Notes: generated by a model not told the origin, from the sequence alone. Positions 35,717 through 47,265 are shown, counted from the first letter of the stretch. The stretch: 64,000 bases of DNA from Ascaphus truei (GCA_036426205.1 CM071570.1:72976838-73040837), one strand, 5' to 3'. Program-made: numbers and translations.

Positions 35717-36888
35717 AGTACCAAATTAGCAGCAAGATAAAGGGCTTACTTTATATAATATGTGACAAATGTGTCAACATTCTTCCGCATGCACCAGAAA
35801 CATTATTTGTGGCTAAAACCTAAGTACGGAAAGCCCATGTGGCATATGAGAAGTTGCGGTTTTATTACACCAGGGGTGCGCAATCTTTTCCCCCTGCTCC
35901 CCCCTCCCGGCTCTCCCACTCCTCCGTACCTTGGCTCCGGTATTCTGATGTCACAACGCCACATCTCTAGAAGCCATCTAAGCCAAGTTAAGTGAAGTTT
36001 ACAGAGGTCTTCGACACCCCCCCCCCCAGCATTTAATTTAAATGCCTTCAGGAAGCACGTGGGGCCTCTGTAAACACCGCGCCCCCCCACCCCCTGTGAC
36101 CACACCTGAGATACCCGAGAAAGAGCTAATTTAAATATGCAAAATATATTCAAATGATTTAAATTACCATATATTCCGGGTGTCAAAAGTGTTTTCACAG
36201 GTATTTCTCCACGTGGAATATAGGTGGCTCTATGTGGAGTTATAAAAGTAAATGAGTACTAAATTGGTCTTTGTCTCGCTCACTCTCTCAAAAACCCTAT
36301 TTCACGATGTGGATTAAGTAACTATTTTGCTCAAGGTCCAGAGAAATGTCACTGAAAGTTGGCAAAAATACAACATCTAGTACAACATTTTGTTAAATTA
36401 TTAGCCCTGTGTTGTCTGGCAACATTTTTAGGGAAAATGCAGGGGATGTTGGGGGGGGGGGGGGGAACGTTACAAAATGTGGCAAACTTAGCTTGGACAC
36501 TCTCACATCTCTATTTATATGCCGGGTCTCTTTCTTTATCAGCTTTCCGCTTTTCTGGACAATCTTTTTTTTTTTTCATGTCTACTGTTTATGTTTCTCT
36601 TTCCCCTCCCCATTTCCTTCTATTTGTCCTTTCCCCCATCGTTATAGATTACTGCAATCGCAATCTTTATTTATTTATTTTTGATTAGTAAAAATGCTGT
36701 TGAATGTCTCAAAAAAAAAGGTGATTAACAATTATTGCCATGGGCTAGGCGCACTTACGTGAAGTTATATCTAGCGTTCAAACCCGAAGGGATATAAGTC
36801 CATTGTTACTAAGCTGTGCCGTAAAGCCCCTTCAAGGTGCTGCATCATGCAGTGTGGAGGTATGGTTGCATGAACGTACGTAGAAGGC

Positions 36889-37250
36889 TAAGGCCCCGGT
36901 CACGCCGCTGTAACGCGCGCCCGCGATATTGGCGGCGCGTTCAGCCGATTCCCCGGTCTGCAGCTCACTGCAGGAGGAGAGACCGGGGGGGGGGCGTGGC
37001 AGGGGAGTGACGGGGGCGCGAACATGACGTCACCCGGCAGGTTCGCCCGCATTGGCTGAACCGCCGGGGGGCGTGCCTAATCGCTCGACGCGAGTCCTGC
37101 TCTCAATTCTATTGAGAGCAGGAGCAGCTCACGCCGGAGCGCTGCGGCCCCCCCTCGCAGCGGGCCCGGCGCCATTGAGGGGAGGGCTCTCGTCCGTGTA
37201 GCGTCCGCCACAGCGGACGCTGTAGTAGGCAGCGGGGGCAAGGCCTTAAG
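36889..37250 (+). mobile_element. GC-rich palindromic MITE
   Basis: The ends CTAAGGCCCCGGTC and the reverse complement CTTAAGGCCTTGCCCCCGC are inverted. It is very CpG-rich, with ATGACGTCACC and an internal hairpin CTGCTCTCAAT / ATTGAGAGCAG (37108-37132) and GCGTCCGC/GCGGACGC. Confidence 0.55.
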
Positions 37251-37604
37251 CTCCAAAAAATATGTTACATTAAACTAACAAAATGAATCCTAAAATAATC
37301 TCTTACAGTCAATATGAAAAGTCACCAACTCTGAATAGTTCACGTCTGTACGCCCTTGTAAGTAATAGAATTTAGGGCATCCGTTCAATGACTCACAAAA
37401 TATAGTTTATATTCCTCTTACAATTGACAATCAAATTATATGCTTATTCTGAAATCTTGCAGTAGAATTTTCTTGCTAAATCTGCCACATTTGGAGTAGC
37501 ACAGAATTCAAAATCCATCAAATAAAAAATGGCAAATGTGTCACTTAAACACCACTCGCGATTCACGATGTTTCACTGAAAATAATCGTAATAATAATAC
37601 TCAC

Positions 37605-37693
37605 ATAATTTGGTTGTGCCATTTGAGCTTTTAAAGGAAAAGGAATTCCTGGTTTGGCAACATGTAAATAATAACCGCCGGGAACAATACCAC
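37605..37693 (-). CDS. CFAP61: CFAP61 short exon
   Basis: This 89 bp exon lies between a CCTCTTAAG acceptor and a GTGAGTA donor. Entering in phase 1, it completes the split glycine codon of the previous exon and reads GGIVPGGYYLHVAKPGIPFP then LKAQMAQPNY, ending in phase 0. The matching stretch of mammalian CFAP61 directly follows YKGAKIQ, so exon order and phase agree. It is too short to show up by ORF length and was found by following the protein. Confidence 0.9.
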
Positions 37694-38202
37694 CTTAAGA
37701 GGACAGAAATAAAAGAAAAAGGAAAAAGAACAATGTCATTACATGAGATAGTTCACATGTGAGAATCTGGGCAGGATCTTTGTTTGAGAAGATATTTCAT
37801 TGACCACATAAGTGCTAATGTGGGACAAAGGCGGTGGGATGTAGTGTCTGGTACAAATGAAGATGATTGGGGAAAGCATGGGAGAAATGTAGTTATCAAT
37901 TATCATGATGTGAAATAATAGAGTGGTAAAGAGCAAAGGAAAGTTTCTACAGAGCCTGGGCTAGGTGTGTCTTAAAAATATATAGACAACAAAATAAAAT
38001 GAAACTACGGTTTGCAAAAAATGAACAGTAAATTGAAGAGAATAAAAAATTTAATTTGAGTTTGAACTAAAATGGAGAAAAGCAACAGCACTAAGAAAAT
38101 GTGACATTGATCAAGAGGAGTAAGTATTTCCTAAATCAGCTAGCGTTGTCTTTATCAAAAATAGATTAACAACAGCTGAAGCAAAAAGTGAATGTAGGAA
38201 TA

Positions 38203-38670
38203 AGGCCCAGATCCACAAAAGTGTCCTAAGCTTTGGCACCCCTCAGCTCCTATTCATATGCATGGGAGTAAAGGCATGCTAAGTAGAGATGGGCGAATAC
38301 GCCCAAATCTGTTTCCCGGACTTTCGCTGATGTTACCATGAAAATCTGTTTCGCGGTGAAAAATCCGCCAATAGATTTGGGGCGGAATTCAATCCGCACG
38401 GATTCATCAAAATCCGCCATTGGATACAACCCGTGGATGGATTTGTAGAATCCAGCAGATTGGATTCCACAAATCCGTCCACGGGTTATGGCATCCGTGG
38501 TGTATTGGTAATAATAAAAAATCCGCAAACCGCAAATCACCCTTTTTGACATTGACCTCTGAAATCCACGGACCAAATAAACTGGCCGATCCGCTGCGGA
38601 TCCAAATTTGAAAATAAAATTTGCCCATCTCTATTGCTAAGGCTTACCGCCCATTTGTGGATCTGACCCT
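38203..38670 (+). mobile_element. Outer MITE split by a hAT MITE
   Basis: AGGCCCAGATCCACAAAAG on the left and TTTGTGGATCTGACCCT on the right are inverted ends. The halves share CCTAAGC / GCTAAGG. The element is interrupted by 38284-38633. A smaller relative is at 54165-54270. Confidence 0.6.
38284..38633 (+). mobile_element. hAT-type MITE with 8 bp duplication
   Basis: The ends TAGAGATGGGCGAA and TTGCCCATCTCTA are inverted repeats, flanked by ATGCTAAG (38276-38283) and TTGCTAAG (38634-38641), an 8 bp duplication with one mismatch. Inside is a palindrome around GGATTTGTAGAATCC / GGATTCCACAAATCC. Confidence 0.75.
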
Positions 38671-38754
38671 AACTGTCTTCCTAGTTTTGGAAGAGCTAAT
38701 CCTATTTTCTGTATTCTGTTTTTTTGTGAATTGCTGCCTAATTCCTTACACATG

Positions 38755-41700
38755 TATGTATGTATGTATGCATGTATGTATGTCTTTATTTATATTGCGC
38801 GCTTAATGCAAATAGCGCTTCACAGTAGTAATACAAGTAACAATCATATCAATAAAAAATAATACAAATAACAGATAATGGGAATAAGTGCTTCAGACAT
38901 ATAAGTAACATTTAGGAAGAGGAGTCCCTGCTCCGAAGAGCTTACAATCTAATTGGTAGATAGGAAGAACGTACAGAGACAGTAGGAGGGCGTTCCGGTA
39001 AGTGGGTCTGCAGGGGGGCAAGCTTTATGTATCATGTGTTTAGTATTAGCCACAGTGCTACTCATATGCTTCTTTAAGCAGGTGTGTCTTAAGGTGGGTC
39101 GTAAAGGTGGATAGAGAGGGTGCTAGTCGGGTATTGAGGGGAAGGGCAGTCAGTGAGAAAGGTTTAAGGCGGGACAGGACTTTAGATACAAATGGGGTAG
39201 AGAGAAGACATCCTGGAGCAGAACGCAAGAGACGGGATGGTGCATAGCGAGAAATTAGGGCTGAGATATGAGGAGGGGCAGAAGAATGTAAAGCCTTAAA
39301 AGTGAGGAGAATTGAGTGCGAGATGCGGGATTTGATAGGAAGCCAGGAGAGTGATTTCAGCAGGGGAGACGATGAGACAGATTTAGGAAAGAGTGGAGTG
39401 ATTCTGGCAGCAGCTTTTAGGATAGATTGTAGGGGAGACAGGTAAGAGGCATGAAGGCCGGACAACAGGAGGTTACAGTAATCGAGACAGGAGAGAATGA
39501 GGGCCTGAGTCAGAGTTTTAGCAGTCGAGCAACAGAGGAAAGGGTGTATCTTTCTAATATTGTGGCGGAAAAAGCGACAGGTTTTAGATACGTTTTGAAT
39601 GTGAGAGGAGATTGTGAGAGAGAAGTCGAGTGTGACCACTTGGCAGCGTGCTTGGTTACTGGGTGAATTATAGTACTTCCAACAGTAATGTGGAAGGAGT
39701 TGGTAGGGCCAGGTTTGGAAGGAAGTATGAGGAGCTCTGTTTTTGCCATGTTAAGTCAGCGGAGGGCCATCCAGGATGATATTGCAGAGAGACATTCAGA
39801 AACTTTGGTCTGTACAGCAGGTGTAAGGTCAGGGGTTGAAAAGTTAATTTGTGTGTCATCAGCAAAGAGGTGATATTTAAACCTGAGAGATGTGATTAGG
39901 TCACCTAGAGAAAGTATATACAGAGAAAAGAGAAGAGGTCCCAGGAAAGAACCCTGAGGTACCACCACAGAGAGATCGATAAAGGAGGAAGAGGTGTTAG
40001 CAGAAGAGACACTGAAAGTACAATGGGAGAGGTAAGAGGAGATCCAGGATAGAGCTTTGTTACCAATACCAAGAGTATGGAGAATGTGAAGAAGTGGGTG
40101 GTCCACGGTGTCAAATGCTGCAGAGGTCGAGTAATATGAGCAGAGTGTAATGGCCTCTGTCTTTGGCAGCTTGTAGAGGGTCTAGGAGAGAATAGGTGTT
40201 GAGAAAATGGAGCAAGTGAGAGAATACAAGACGTTCAAGGAGTTTAGAGGCAAAAGGCAGGAGGGAGACAGGTCAATAGTTAGAAAGACAGGTAGGGTCA
40301 AGTTTGCTGTTTTTGAGTAATGGTATAACTGTTGCATGTTTGAAGGAGGAGAAAACGGTACCAGAGTAGAGGGAGGAGTTAAAAATGTGTGTGAGCATAG
40401 GGATTCTAGTAGGAGAAAGAGGTTTTAGGAGATGGGAGGGAATGGGGTCAAGAGGGCAAGTGGTAGAGGGAAAAGAGGAGATTAGCAGTGACACATCCTC
40501 CTCTGAGACAGTGAAAAAAGAGTCAAGGAAGGCAGGAGGAGAGTTAGGAAGCGGTGTAGGATGGGAGGAGGAAACAGAGGGGATGTTCTGACGTATGGAT
40601 TCCACCTTTTCCTTAAAATAGTCTGCAATGTCCTGGGGTGAGATGAAAGAAGAAGAAAAGGCATCTTAGGGTGGTCTGAGTAGAGAGTCAAAGACAGAGA
40701 AGAGTTGGCGTGGGTTAGACTTGTGCATGTTGATTAGTGAAGAAAAGTAGGTTTGTTTAGCCTGAGAGAGGGCAGAGTTGAAACAGGATAGCATAAATTT
40801 ATAGTGAAGGAAGTCTTTTTCCAGAGGCGTTCAGAGGAACGAGTTGAAGAATGCAGCATGCACGTGTGAGAATTTAGCCAGGGTCTGGGGTTAGAAGGGC
40901 GAGGACTGCAGAGAGAAAGCGGGGCATGTTGATCAAGAGAGGAGGATAAGGCAGAGTTGTAGTTCCTGACCAGGTTGTCAGGGTCTGGAGCAGAACTGAG
41001 AGAGAGGAGAGGGAGGAGCGTAAAGTGGAATCAAAAGCTGGTAGGTTAATAGAGCACAGGTTTCTGCAGAAACGAGGGGTAAATGGAGATGGAGAAGGGG
41101 AGAAGCAAAATGAGATGAGGGGATGGTCAGAGAGGGGGAAATGGAGAAATCAGAGAGAGAAAAGTTTTTAGTGGAAACCAGGTCTAGGTAGTGGCCATCC
41201 TTGTGGGTGCTGGCTGTAGTCCACTGTTGAAGGCCAAAAGAAGAGGTTAGAGAGAGAAAGGGGTCATCAATGTGGCAGTTGAAGTTCCCAAGGAGAAGAA
41301 CAGGGGAGTCTGAGGAGAGAAAGAAAGAGAGACAGGATTCAAAGTGAGAGAGAAAAGCAGAAGGCAGATGAGTAGAGGTAGGTGGGCGATAGATGACCGC
41401 CACGTGGACACGGAGAGAAGATCTGGACAGTGTGAGCCTCAAAGGAGGGAAAGGCAAGAGAGGGAGGAATAGGAAGGGTTCGGTAACGGCAGAGAGAGAA
41501 GCCCACACCTCTACTCCTGCCATCAGGGCACGGAGTGTGGGAGAAAGAAAGGCCACCATAAGAGAGGGCAGCTTCCAGAGCCGAGTCAGACTGAGAGAGC
41601 CAGGTCTCAGTGATAGCAAATAGGAGCAGAGAGTGAGAGAGAAAGAAGTCATGCACAGAGAGGAACTTGTTAGAAAGGGAGCGAGCATTCCAAAGGGCAC

Positions 41701-42115
41701 AGGAGAAAGGGAGAGAGGAGATAGGGTGGCAGGGGATGGGTTTGAGGTTGGAGGGGTTGACACCAGAAGGACTAGAAGTTGCATTTGGCAGGCGAGGACG
41801 AGAGCATGTAGAAATAAGGCAGGGACCAGGATTGGGAGAGATATCCCCAGAAGCAAGGAGGAGAAGCATGGATAGAAAGAGAATGCGTGAGGATGATTTG
41901 TATGGGTGTGTTTTAGTGTAGGCGGTATAGCTGTGTAGTGACAGAGGGCGCAGGTAAGAAAGTAGTTCATGTGAACTGAGAAGTGGCGAAGAAAGGAGAG
42001 ATGGAGATATAAGGATAGTGTTGGAGACATAATGAGGCTGGTAGAAAGAAGTGTATAATTTGATAAGAAGTGAGGCCATAGCAAATATAAATACTAAAGG
42101 CAGCCTCACAGCAAT
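38755..42115 (-). mobile_element. Nearly complete, broken L2 LINE
   Basis: On the minus strand, fragments in order are: endonuclease (42109-41339: SPNPGP, NARSLSNKF, ITETWLSQSD, GRSRGVGF), continuing in another frame with VAVIYRPP, LLGNFNCHID and DGHYLDL; linker and RT fingers (40605-40273); RT core (40106-39756) with [12 protein letters not shown] and FADDTQI; thumb and C-terminus (39749-39058) ending LKTHLLKEAYE; then a 3' UTR with AGCGCTATTTGC and TACA repeats. At least four frameshifts separate these parts, so it is inactive. Endonuclease GDFN is GNFN here. It lies in the CFAP61 intron between the 43.0 and 37.7 kb exons, in the same orientation as the gene. Confidence 0.85.
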
Positions 42116-42729
42116 AGTAAAGAGCTAAGATGTGCAGTCTGGGATAGATAATATCCTCCTTTCCAGCGTAGATAAAATTCAGGAATCAGGGCCAGTAGGT
42201 GTTGTCCACTTGTTCACTCCTTTTGTACTCCCTTTTAAACTCTAGCACTGCATGGTTTACTACACATCTTAGGTTTATTAGCGCATACTTTGATGCATAT
42301 TTTGTTATGTTGTAATTCCTTGGAGTGTTTCTTCCTCAACCTGGAGCTTCACATTGAAGGATATTTGTTTTACCTAGCTTAAATAGGGGGACCAGTACAT
42401 AGATAAAATAGATATTTTGGTCACAATTGAATGGTCTTAGTGGAAATATTGCAGTTTTAACTGTTTATGAAACTTACAAGTCGGAAAAATAAATAAATAT
42501 GAGTGCTTATATTCTTATTACTTGACCCCTAAAAATGTTTGATGTCTCATTTTAAAGGTTATTGGCCATACATTTTTAACTGAAACAGAAGTCTTATGAG
42601 CACAATTAATTAAACTATCAATCTAAATATGAAGTATATTCTGCATGCCCATGCATACATGCAGTTGTACAAGCATATTTTTGCTGTAACATAGATATAC
42701 ACTAAAAATGTGATCTATGTACTGCAAAC

Positions 42730-43036
42730 CTTGAATCTTGGCTCCTTTGTAGATAGGGACGAGTCTGTCGAGATCCTCTGGTGGCTCACAGATTGGCTCA
42801 AGCGTTGAATCGAAAAGATGAAGCATATTGGCTGCAAGCTGGAAGCCGATTTCTTTTGAGCTGAAATTGCTATGCGTCCATTCATTTGCATAATACCGAT
42901 TGGAGAACTTGGTCAGGGAGCCTGCGGCCCTTATCGAGACATCATTTGTGTGGAATGTGGTGTCAATTACCAGCCTTTTATCACACACTAGACATGCATC
43001 GTTTATTGCTTTGAAGGCTTCATAATCTATTTTCTT
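42730..43036 (-). CDS. CFAP61: CFAP61 exon, strongly conserved block
   Basis: The 307 bp exon starts in phase 0 after TTTTTTTCAG and ends in phase 1 at CAAG followed by GTTTGC. It encodes KKIDYEAFKAINDACLVCDK, RLVIDTTFHTND, the block YYANEWTHSNFSSKEIGFQL, AANMLHLFDSTLEPICEPP and LDRLVPIYKGAKIQ. The segments WTHSNFSSKEIGFQLAA and YKGAKIQ are the ones I recognise most clearly from vertebrate CFAP61. No frameshift or stop is present, which argues that the locus is a functional gene. The donor GTTTGC is weaker than its neighbours but keeps the GT. Confidence 0.92.
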
Positions 43037-43243
43037 CTGAAAAAAATTAAATACTACCTAAAAGACAAATGAGAAGTACATGTGTAATGATGAACTATTT
43101 TTCATATTTGTCCTGCTCTCTTATCTGTCTTCACCATTAAAACATACTTCTTTTATAAACGTCAAACAATTTCCTGGAGGATCACTCTAAATGAGGGTAA
43201 TATCAAGCCTCAGAGAGAGATCATCTTCCCTCTCCACTATCCA

Positions 43244-43740
43244 AGGTACTGTACGACAGAAGAGGACTTTTAGACATGGCCATATTGTTTCCGCTGTTTA
43301 GCTGCCGAGAGGAAGTTGGCCGCAGCCGTTTACCCGCTGGCCATTTTGGCCCCAAAGCAGGTGATTAGCATTACGGGTCACGGTTATGGGTTAACGAGTT
43401 AAGGTTTTTAGGGTAAGTAGTTAAGGTTAGGGTTTTTAGGGTAAGAGGTTAAGGTTTTTATGGTGAGTAGTTAAAGTTAGGGTTTTTAGTGAAAGAGTTT
43501 AAGGTTTTTATCGTAAGTAGTTAAGGTCAGGGTTTCTAGGGTAAGGGGTTAAGGTTTTTAGGGTAAGGGATAACTTAGTAAGGTTTTTAGGGTAAGGAAG
43601 TAATTGGTTAAGGTTTGTAGGGTAAGGGGTTAACAGGGTAAGGGGATAGAGGGCACATTATTTGTGGCAGCCAAATGTCCTGGCTGTAAAGCGGCGGTGG
43701 CGAAGCAGCCATGTCGACATGTCCTACACCACAGTACGAT
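43244..43740. mobile_element. Inverted-end element with internal telomere-like minisatellite
   Basis: The left part (GTACTGTACGA ... GACATGGCCATATTGTTTCC) and the reverse complement of the right part (GTACTGTGGTG ... GACATGGCTGCTTCGCC ... GGCTGCC) align as imperfect terminal inverted repeats of about 80 bp. Between them (43370-43645) lies an array of units such as GGTTAAGGTTTTTAGGGTAA. Confidence 0.5.
43370..43645 (+). repeat. Minisatellite with TTAGGG-like units
   Basis: About ten irregular units of 22-30 bp combine TTAAGG, TTTTTAGGGTAAG and GTTAGGGTTTTTAGG. It resembles telomere repeats but the register is irregular, so it is an interstitial minisatellite and not a telomere. Confidence 0.7.
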
Positions 43741-44057
43741 AACTTTGGAGGAAGCTTACTAACCAACCCTTCTAGTGGACCCAACCATATAAAATACTGC
43801 CACTGCTACCAGGTAAAAGAGAAAATGGGGAAGATTAGACGAGAGAGGAGGAGTGAATCACCACTACATGGGTCTTGAAGAACACTCCTCTCTTGTAATC
43901 ATGAGAATATTGAATTTTTGTGAGGTCCTAATGTGCTACACAGGCTTCAAACAGAAGAAAATGCAAATGGATACATATTCTATTGTCTATCTAAAGATTG
44001 GGGAGCAAAGCACTGGCTTGGAGAATGAGACAATTGCCGAGTAGCAGAAATACAATA

Positions 44058-44390
44058 CAGGCATACCCCGCTTTAAGGACACTCACTTTAAGTACACTCG
44101 CGAGTAAGTACATATCGCCCAATAGTCAAACGGCAGCTCACGCATGCGCCTGTCAGCACGTCCTGAACAGCAAAGTTGAACTCCCTACCTGTACTGAAGC
44201 TGTGCACAAGCGGGGAGACTATAGAGCCTGTTACACATGCGTTATTTACATCAGTTATGAACGTATATGACGTTTGCAGTACAGTACATGCATCGATAAG
44301 TGGAAAAAAGGCAGTGCTTCACTTTAAGTACATTTTCGCTTTACATACATGCTCCGGTCCCATTGTGTACGTTAATGCGGGGTATGCCTG
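44058..44390 (+). mobile_element. Tigger-type MITE with TA duplication
   Basis: The ends CAGGCATACCCCGC and GCGGGGTATGCCTG are perfect inverted repeats flanked by TA (44056-44057 and 44391-44392). CAGGCATACC is the typical Tigger/pogo terminus. There is no coding capacity; CACTTTAAGTACA occurs on both inner sides. Confidence 0.8.
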
Positions 44391-44757
44391 TAATACGCTA
44401 ATGTTACCTTGTTACAAAGTACACTTTTGGTGTATTTTTTTTTTTTTTTTACATTACTTATAAGAATGATTTTATAGCTATGGCACTTCCAATATAATTG
44501 CAGTTTTTGCCCACTTGCACATTTCACATTTGCTAAATCACCCACTGCATATTGGTACAGGCAACATTATGTTACCTCACCATTAGCTTTCCAATGCACA
44601 AATCAGAAAGGTCATTGATTATAGTGTAAGTGGGGTCTCGCAAAACAATGCAGGATGAAACACATCTAATTGACAAATCTCCCTCAAGTACAGTATATTT
44701 AGAACTTTTTTTTAATGCTTGAAAAACATACCCCTTTACAGCATAATGTCTACTTAC

Positions 44758-45050
44758 AGAACACTGTAATCTCAATGGCTTTGTGTCAGTAGTGAAAGAA
44801 GCACATTGTATAGTGTCGGGATCAGCACCATCATTCCATTGTGCTAGCTTACAATTGTTGTAGGAAGTCACGCCAGCTGCTGACAAGGCTTTCTGCACAG
44901 CTTCTTCTATTGACAAGTTGTTAAAGCAAGTAGTGTTCGAGGTAGGTGGAGGTTGTACCAGGTGGATGCGAACGCCACTAATTCCGAGTGATAAAAGGGT
45001 GGAAATGGTGGTGTAACTGTCAATTGTATTCCCGTACACAATCACATTAC
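44758..45050 (-). CDS. CFAP61: CFAP61 exon, Rossmann-like segment
   Basis: The 293 bp exon starts after TTTATTTCAG in phase 1 and ends in phase 0 at TCT followed by GTAAGTAG. It encodes about 98 residues running NVIVYGNTIDSYTTISTLL ... GVRIHLVQPP ... CFNNLSIEEAVQKAL ... LAQWNDG ... LRLQCS. NVIVYGNTIDSYT followed by a helix and IHLVQPP looks like a Rossmann-type beta-alpha-beta turn, as expected for the FAD/NAD-like C-terminal half of CFAP61. The exon is open throughout with consensus splice sites. In the mammalian protein as I remember it, about eight residues (around LFCYSS) lie between this exon end and the next; no counterpart is visible in either exon here, so a small exon may be missing or those residues may be absent. 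Confidence 0.85.
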
Positions 45051-45859
45051 CTGAAATAAAAAAAGGGAAGCATTGTAGGGCATAAAAAGACCAAATTAGA
45101 AGAACCATTTCGTTTTATGATAGAGTTGCTCTTAGTGACCCACTTATTTATCTGATGCTCTGAAACAATGTTACCTAGCAACACCAAACAAGATAATTTA
45201 GAGAAATATCTGAACAAAAATAGAGTGTGCTTGGCACAGATGGATAGCATTGGGTAATGTGCAAATAAAAAGAAATGTCTTGCAGACAAAAAAATTCAAT
45301 TTCCATGGGTTTTTTGTTGTGCAAGAGGATTTCCGTGCGCAGGGCCATAGTACCTATATGAGCAACAACAAACACATGTACACTTTAATATATAACAGTA
45401 TGCAAGCTTGTGTTGGCCTGTGTATCTTTTCGCATGTTTATATTCATTGGTTACAGCAGTGATGGTTATTAGATTAAAGTATCATACCAATAATGAATTA
45501 TTAACAAGGTACTTGTAACCTGTTAATGTATATCTTTCTATCAAGCGATGATTACAAAACTCCCTGTAAGTCTGCTATATCTATCAATATATATACAATA
45601 TATCAATATTTATACAATATATACAGTGTTCAGAAAAAACGGGACCCTTTTTATTTTTCATCATATCTTGCAGACAAAACCCTAAATTCTCATGAAAATT
45701 TGAGCAATTATAGATGCGTCACAGTGGATTATTACATTTAAGAATTAGTTGATAATCTAATAAATATTCTTTGGAAGTGGTGTGATGTCATGATGACCTC
45801 AGGAGGGGTGGGGAGGAGGAGAGAAACAAGGGGGGGGGCAAAAAATGGGATAAGCAGGG

Positions 45860-45900
45860 GGGGCAACGTTCGGGACAAACCTCCTTCCTCAGGCCCGTTC
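45860..45900 (-). ncRNA. Hammerhead-like motif in left arm of inverted repeat
   Basis: Read on the minus strand: GGGC, core CTGAGGA (45892-45886), a partly paired stem II of about 14 bases, GAAC (one A short of GAAAC), GTT, then GCCC pairing with GGGC as stem I. The mirror copy is at 46347-46386. Confidence 0.45.
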
Positions 45901-46346
45901 CTCAGGACCCCAACAGGGGACACAGAGGTATTTCCCTTCCCCAAAGCCCCAACACAATGAAACAGCAACCCTAGCAGATTACGCACACAAAAGCACTCTC
46001 CGTAAATCAACTTAAGAGTATGACAAAAGAAAAAGTAGAGAGAAAAACTAGTGGTGAAATCAGACCACAGGGTTAGAGACATCTAGCATAAAACAAGCAC
46101 TTCTCCTGCTGCCAAGGGTGACTGCTTCTGCAGCAGGAGAGGAGAAGTGCTTTGGATTATGCTAGATGTCATATACCCTGTGGTATGATTTCACACTAGT
46201 TATAGTCCTCTAACTTTTTCTTTGTCATACTCTTAGATGATTAAATTAGAGGTGCTTGTGTGCGTAATCTGCTAGGGTTGCTGTTCATTGTGTTGGGGGA
46301 CTTTGGGGAGGGGAAGGTACCGTTCCCTTTTGGGGGTCCTAAGGGA

Positions 46347-46386
46347 ACGGGCCTAGGGAAGGAGGGTTTGTCCCGAACGTTGCCCC
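46347..46386 (+). ncRNA. Hammerhead-like motif in right arm of inverted repeat
   Basis: Same motif as at 45860-45900 in the opposite arm: ACGGGC, core decayed to CTAGGGA, similar stem II, GAACGTT, then GCCCCCGT, which can extend stem I. Confidence 0.4.
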
Positions 46387-46932
46387 CGTGCTTATCCCCA
46401 TTTTTTGCCCCCCCCCCCTTGTTTCTCCCTCCACCCCACCCCCATCCTCCCATTGTGTGATATTCTTTTTTTGCATACTGTGTTTTTTTGCAGTATGTAT
46501 TTTAGACGCTTTTGTGTTGGTCACATCGCTCCGTGGATTTGACTTGTGTTGACATTAAATATCTTTTTTTGATTTGGCAATTACCTACTCTTGAGATTCA
46601 TTCTACTAGTCAGTGAGTGCTGGAACTATTATTACTGTTTTGTAATTATTTAGGAGGAATTGGGTCCTTCTTTTTGTTCCTTTATTTGCACCCTACAATC
46701 TGCATGAGATTATCTTATTTTTTGAGTGCTGTCTATCACTTGTTTTTTCTTTATAGTAATCTTAGTTTTTCAGATTATATTACAACAGATTAACAAATTT
46801 ACGAGCTGCGAAGGAAAAACACCTATTTCTTATTTAATGAACATGAACCTACCGCAGTGTATCTGGTACTTGTGGACATAATACAGTGATATCAATTTAG
46901 TCAACCTCAGTTTATTGTCTACATTGTGCTTC

Positions 46933-47265
46933 TTAGGCCAGGTCCATAGTGCCTTCGCCCATGCAGAGGCGTGCGCGGCCGTGACGTCACCCGTGTTTTT
47001 GGCCATGGTACGCGAGCCATCTGTGGGCGTGTCTAGGGGCGTGCCAGTGATGTCACAGAGCTGGTTCGCCCTCATTGGGCCGTGACCGGCCTGTCGCGCC
47101 AAGAAATCAGTTTAAACTGATTTCTTGCGCAATGCGCGCCCCCTCCCGCTTCTGCGCACACGCATGCCGCATGGACGTGAACACTGCCTTAAGGCAGTCT
47201 GTTCGCTCAGCGTGCAGACGCGTCCGCACGGTCTGCGGTACCATGGCCCCAGCCTTATATAGTGA
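46933..47265 (+). mobile_element. GC-rich MITE nested in the mariner
   Basis: The ends TTAGGCCAGGTCCATAGTGC and the reverse complement TAAGGCTGGGGCCATGGTAC form imperfect terminal inverted repeats. It contains a perfect 26 bp palindrome (47101-47126) and a GTGACGTCAC-like string. It is related in layout to 36889-37250. Confidence 0.55.

Larger units (their letters stand above)
29519..36579 (+). repeat. 7 kb duplicated block, copy 2 (better quality)
   Basis: This is the partner of 14725-21771. It carries the intact CFAP61 exon. Homology starts immediately right of a TA array (29467-29516) and stops at the poly-T near 36578, beyond which the two copies are unrelated. Some small differences from copy 1 may be errors here too, for example in homopolymers. 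Confidence 0.9.
45790..46640. repeat. Inverted-repeat element nested in a mariner
   Basis: The left arm 45790-46115 is the reverse complement of 46128-46455 at high identity, around a centre of about 12 bp within a CTGCTGC/GCAGCAG hairpin. The right side continues into a 3' tail with GTCAGTGAGTGCTGG, like the other Penelope-like tails here. Each arm carries a hammerhead-like motif. Confidence 0.75.

Noticed and set aside
43370..43645. Interstitial telomere
   Set aside because: Units are irregular and only partly TTAGGG; they are enclosed by element ends, so a minisatellite is the simpler call.
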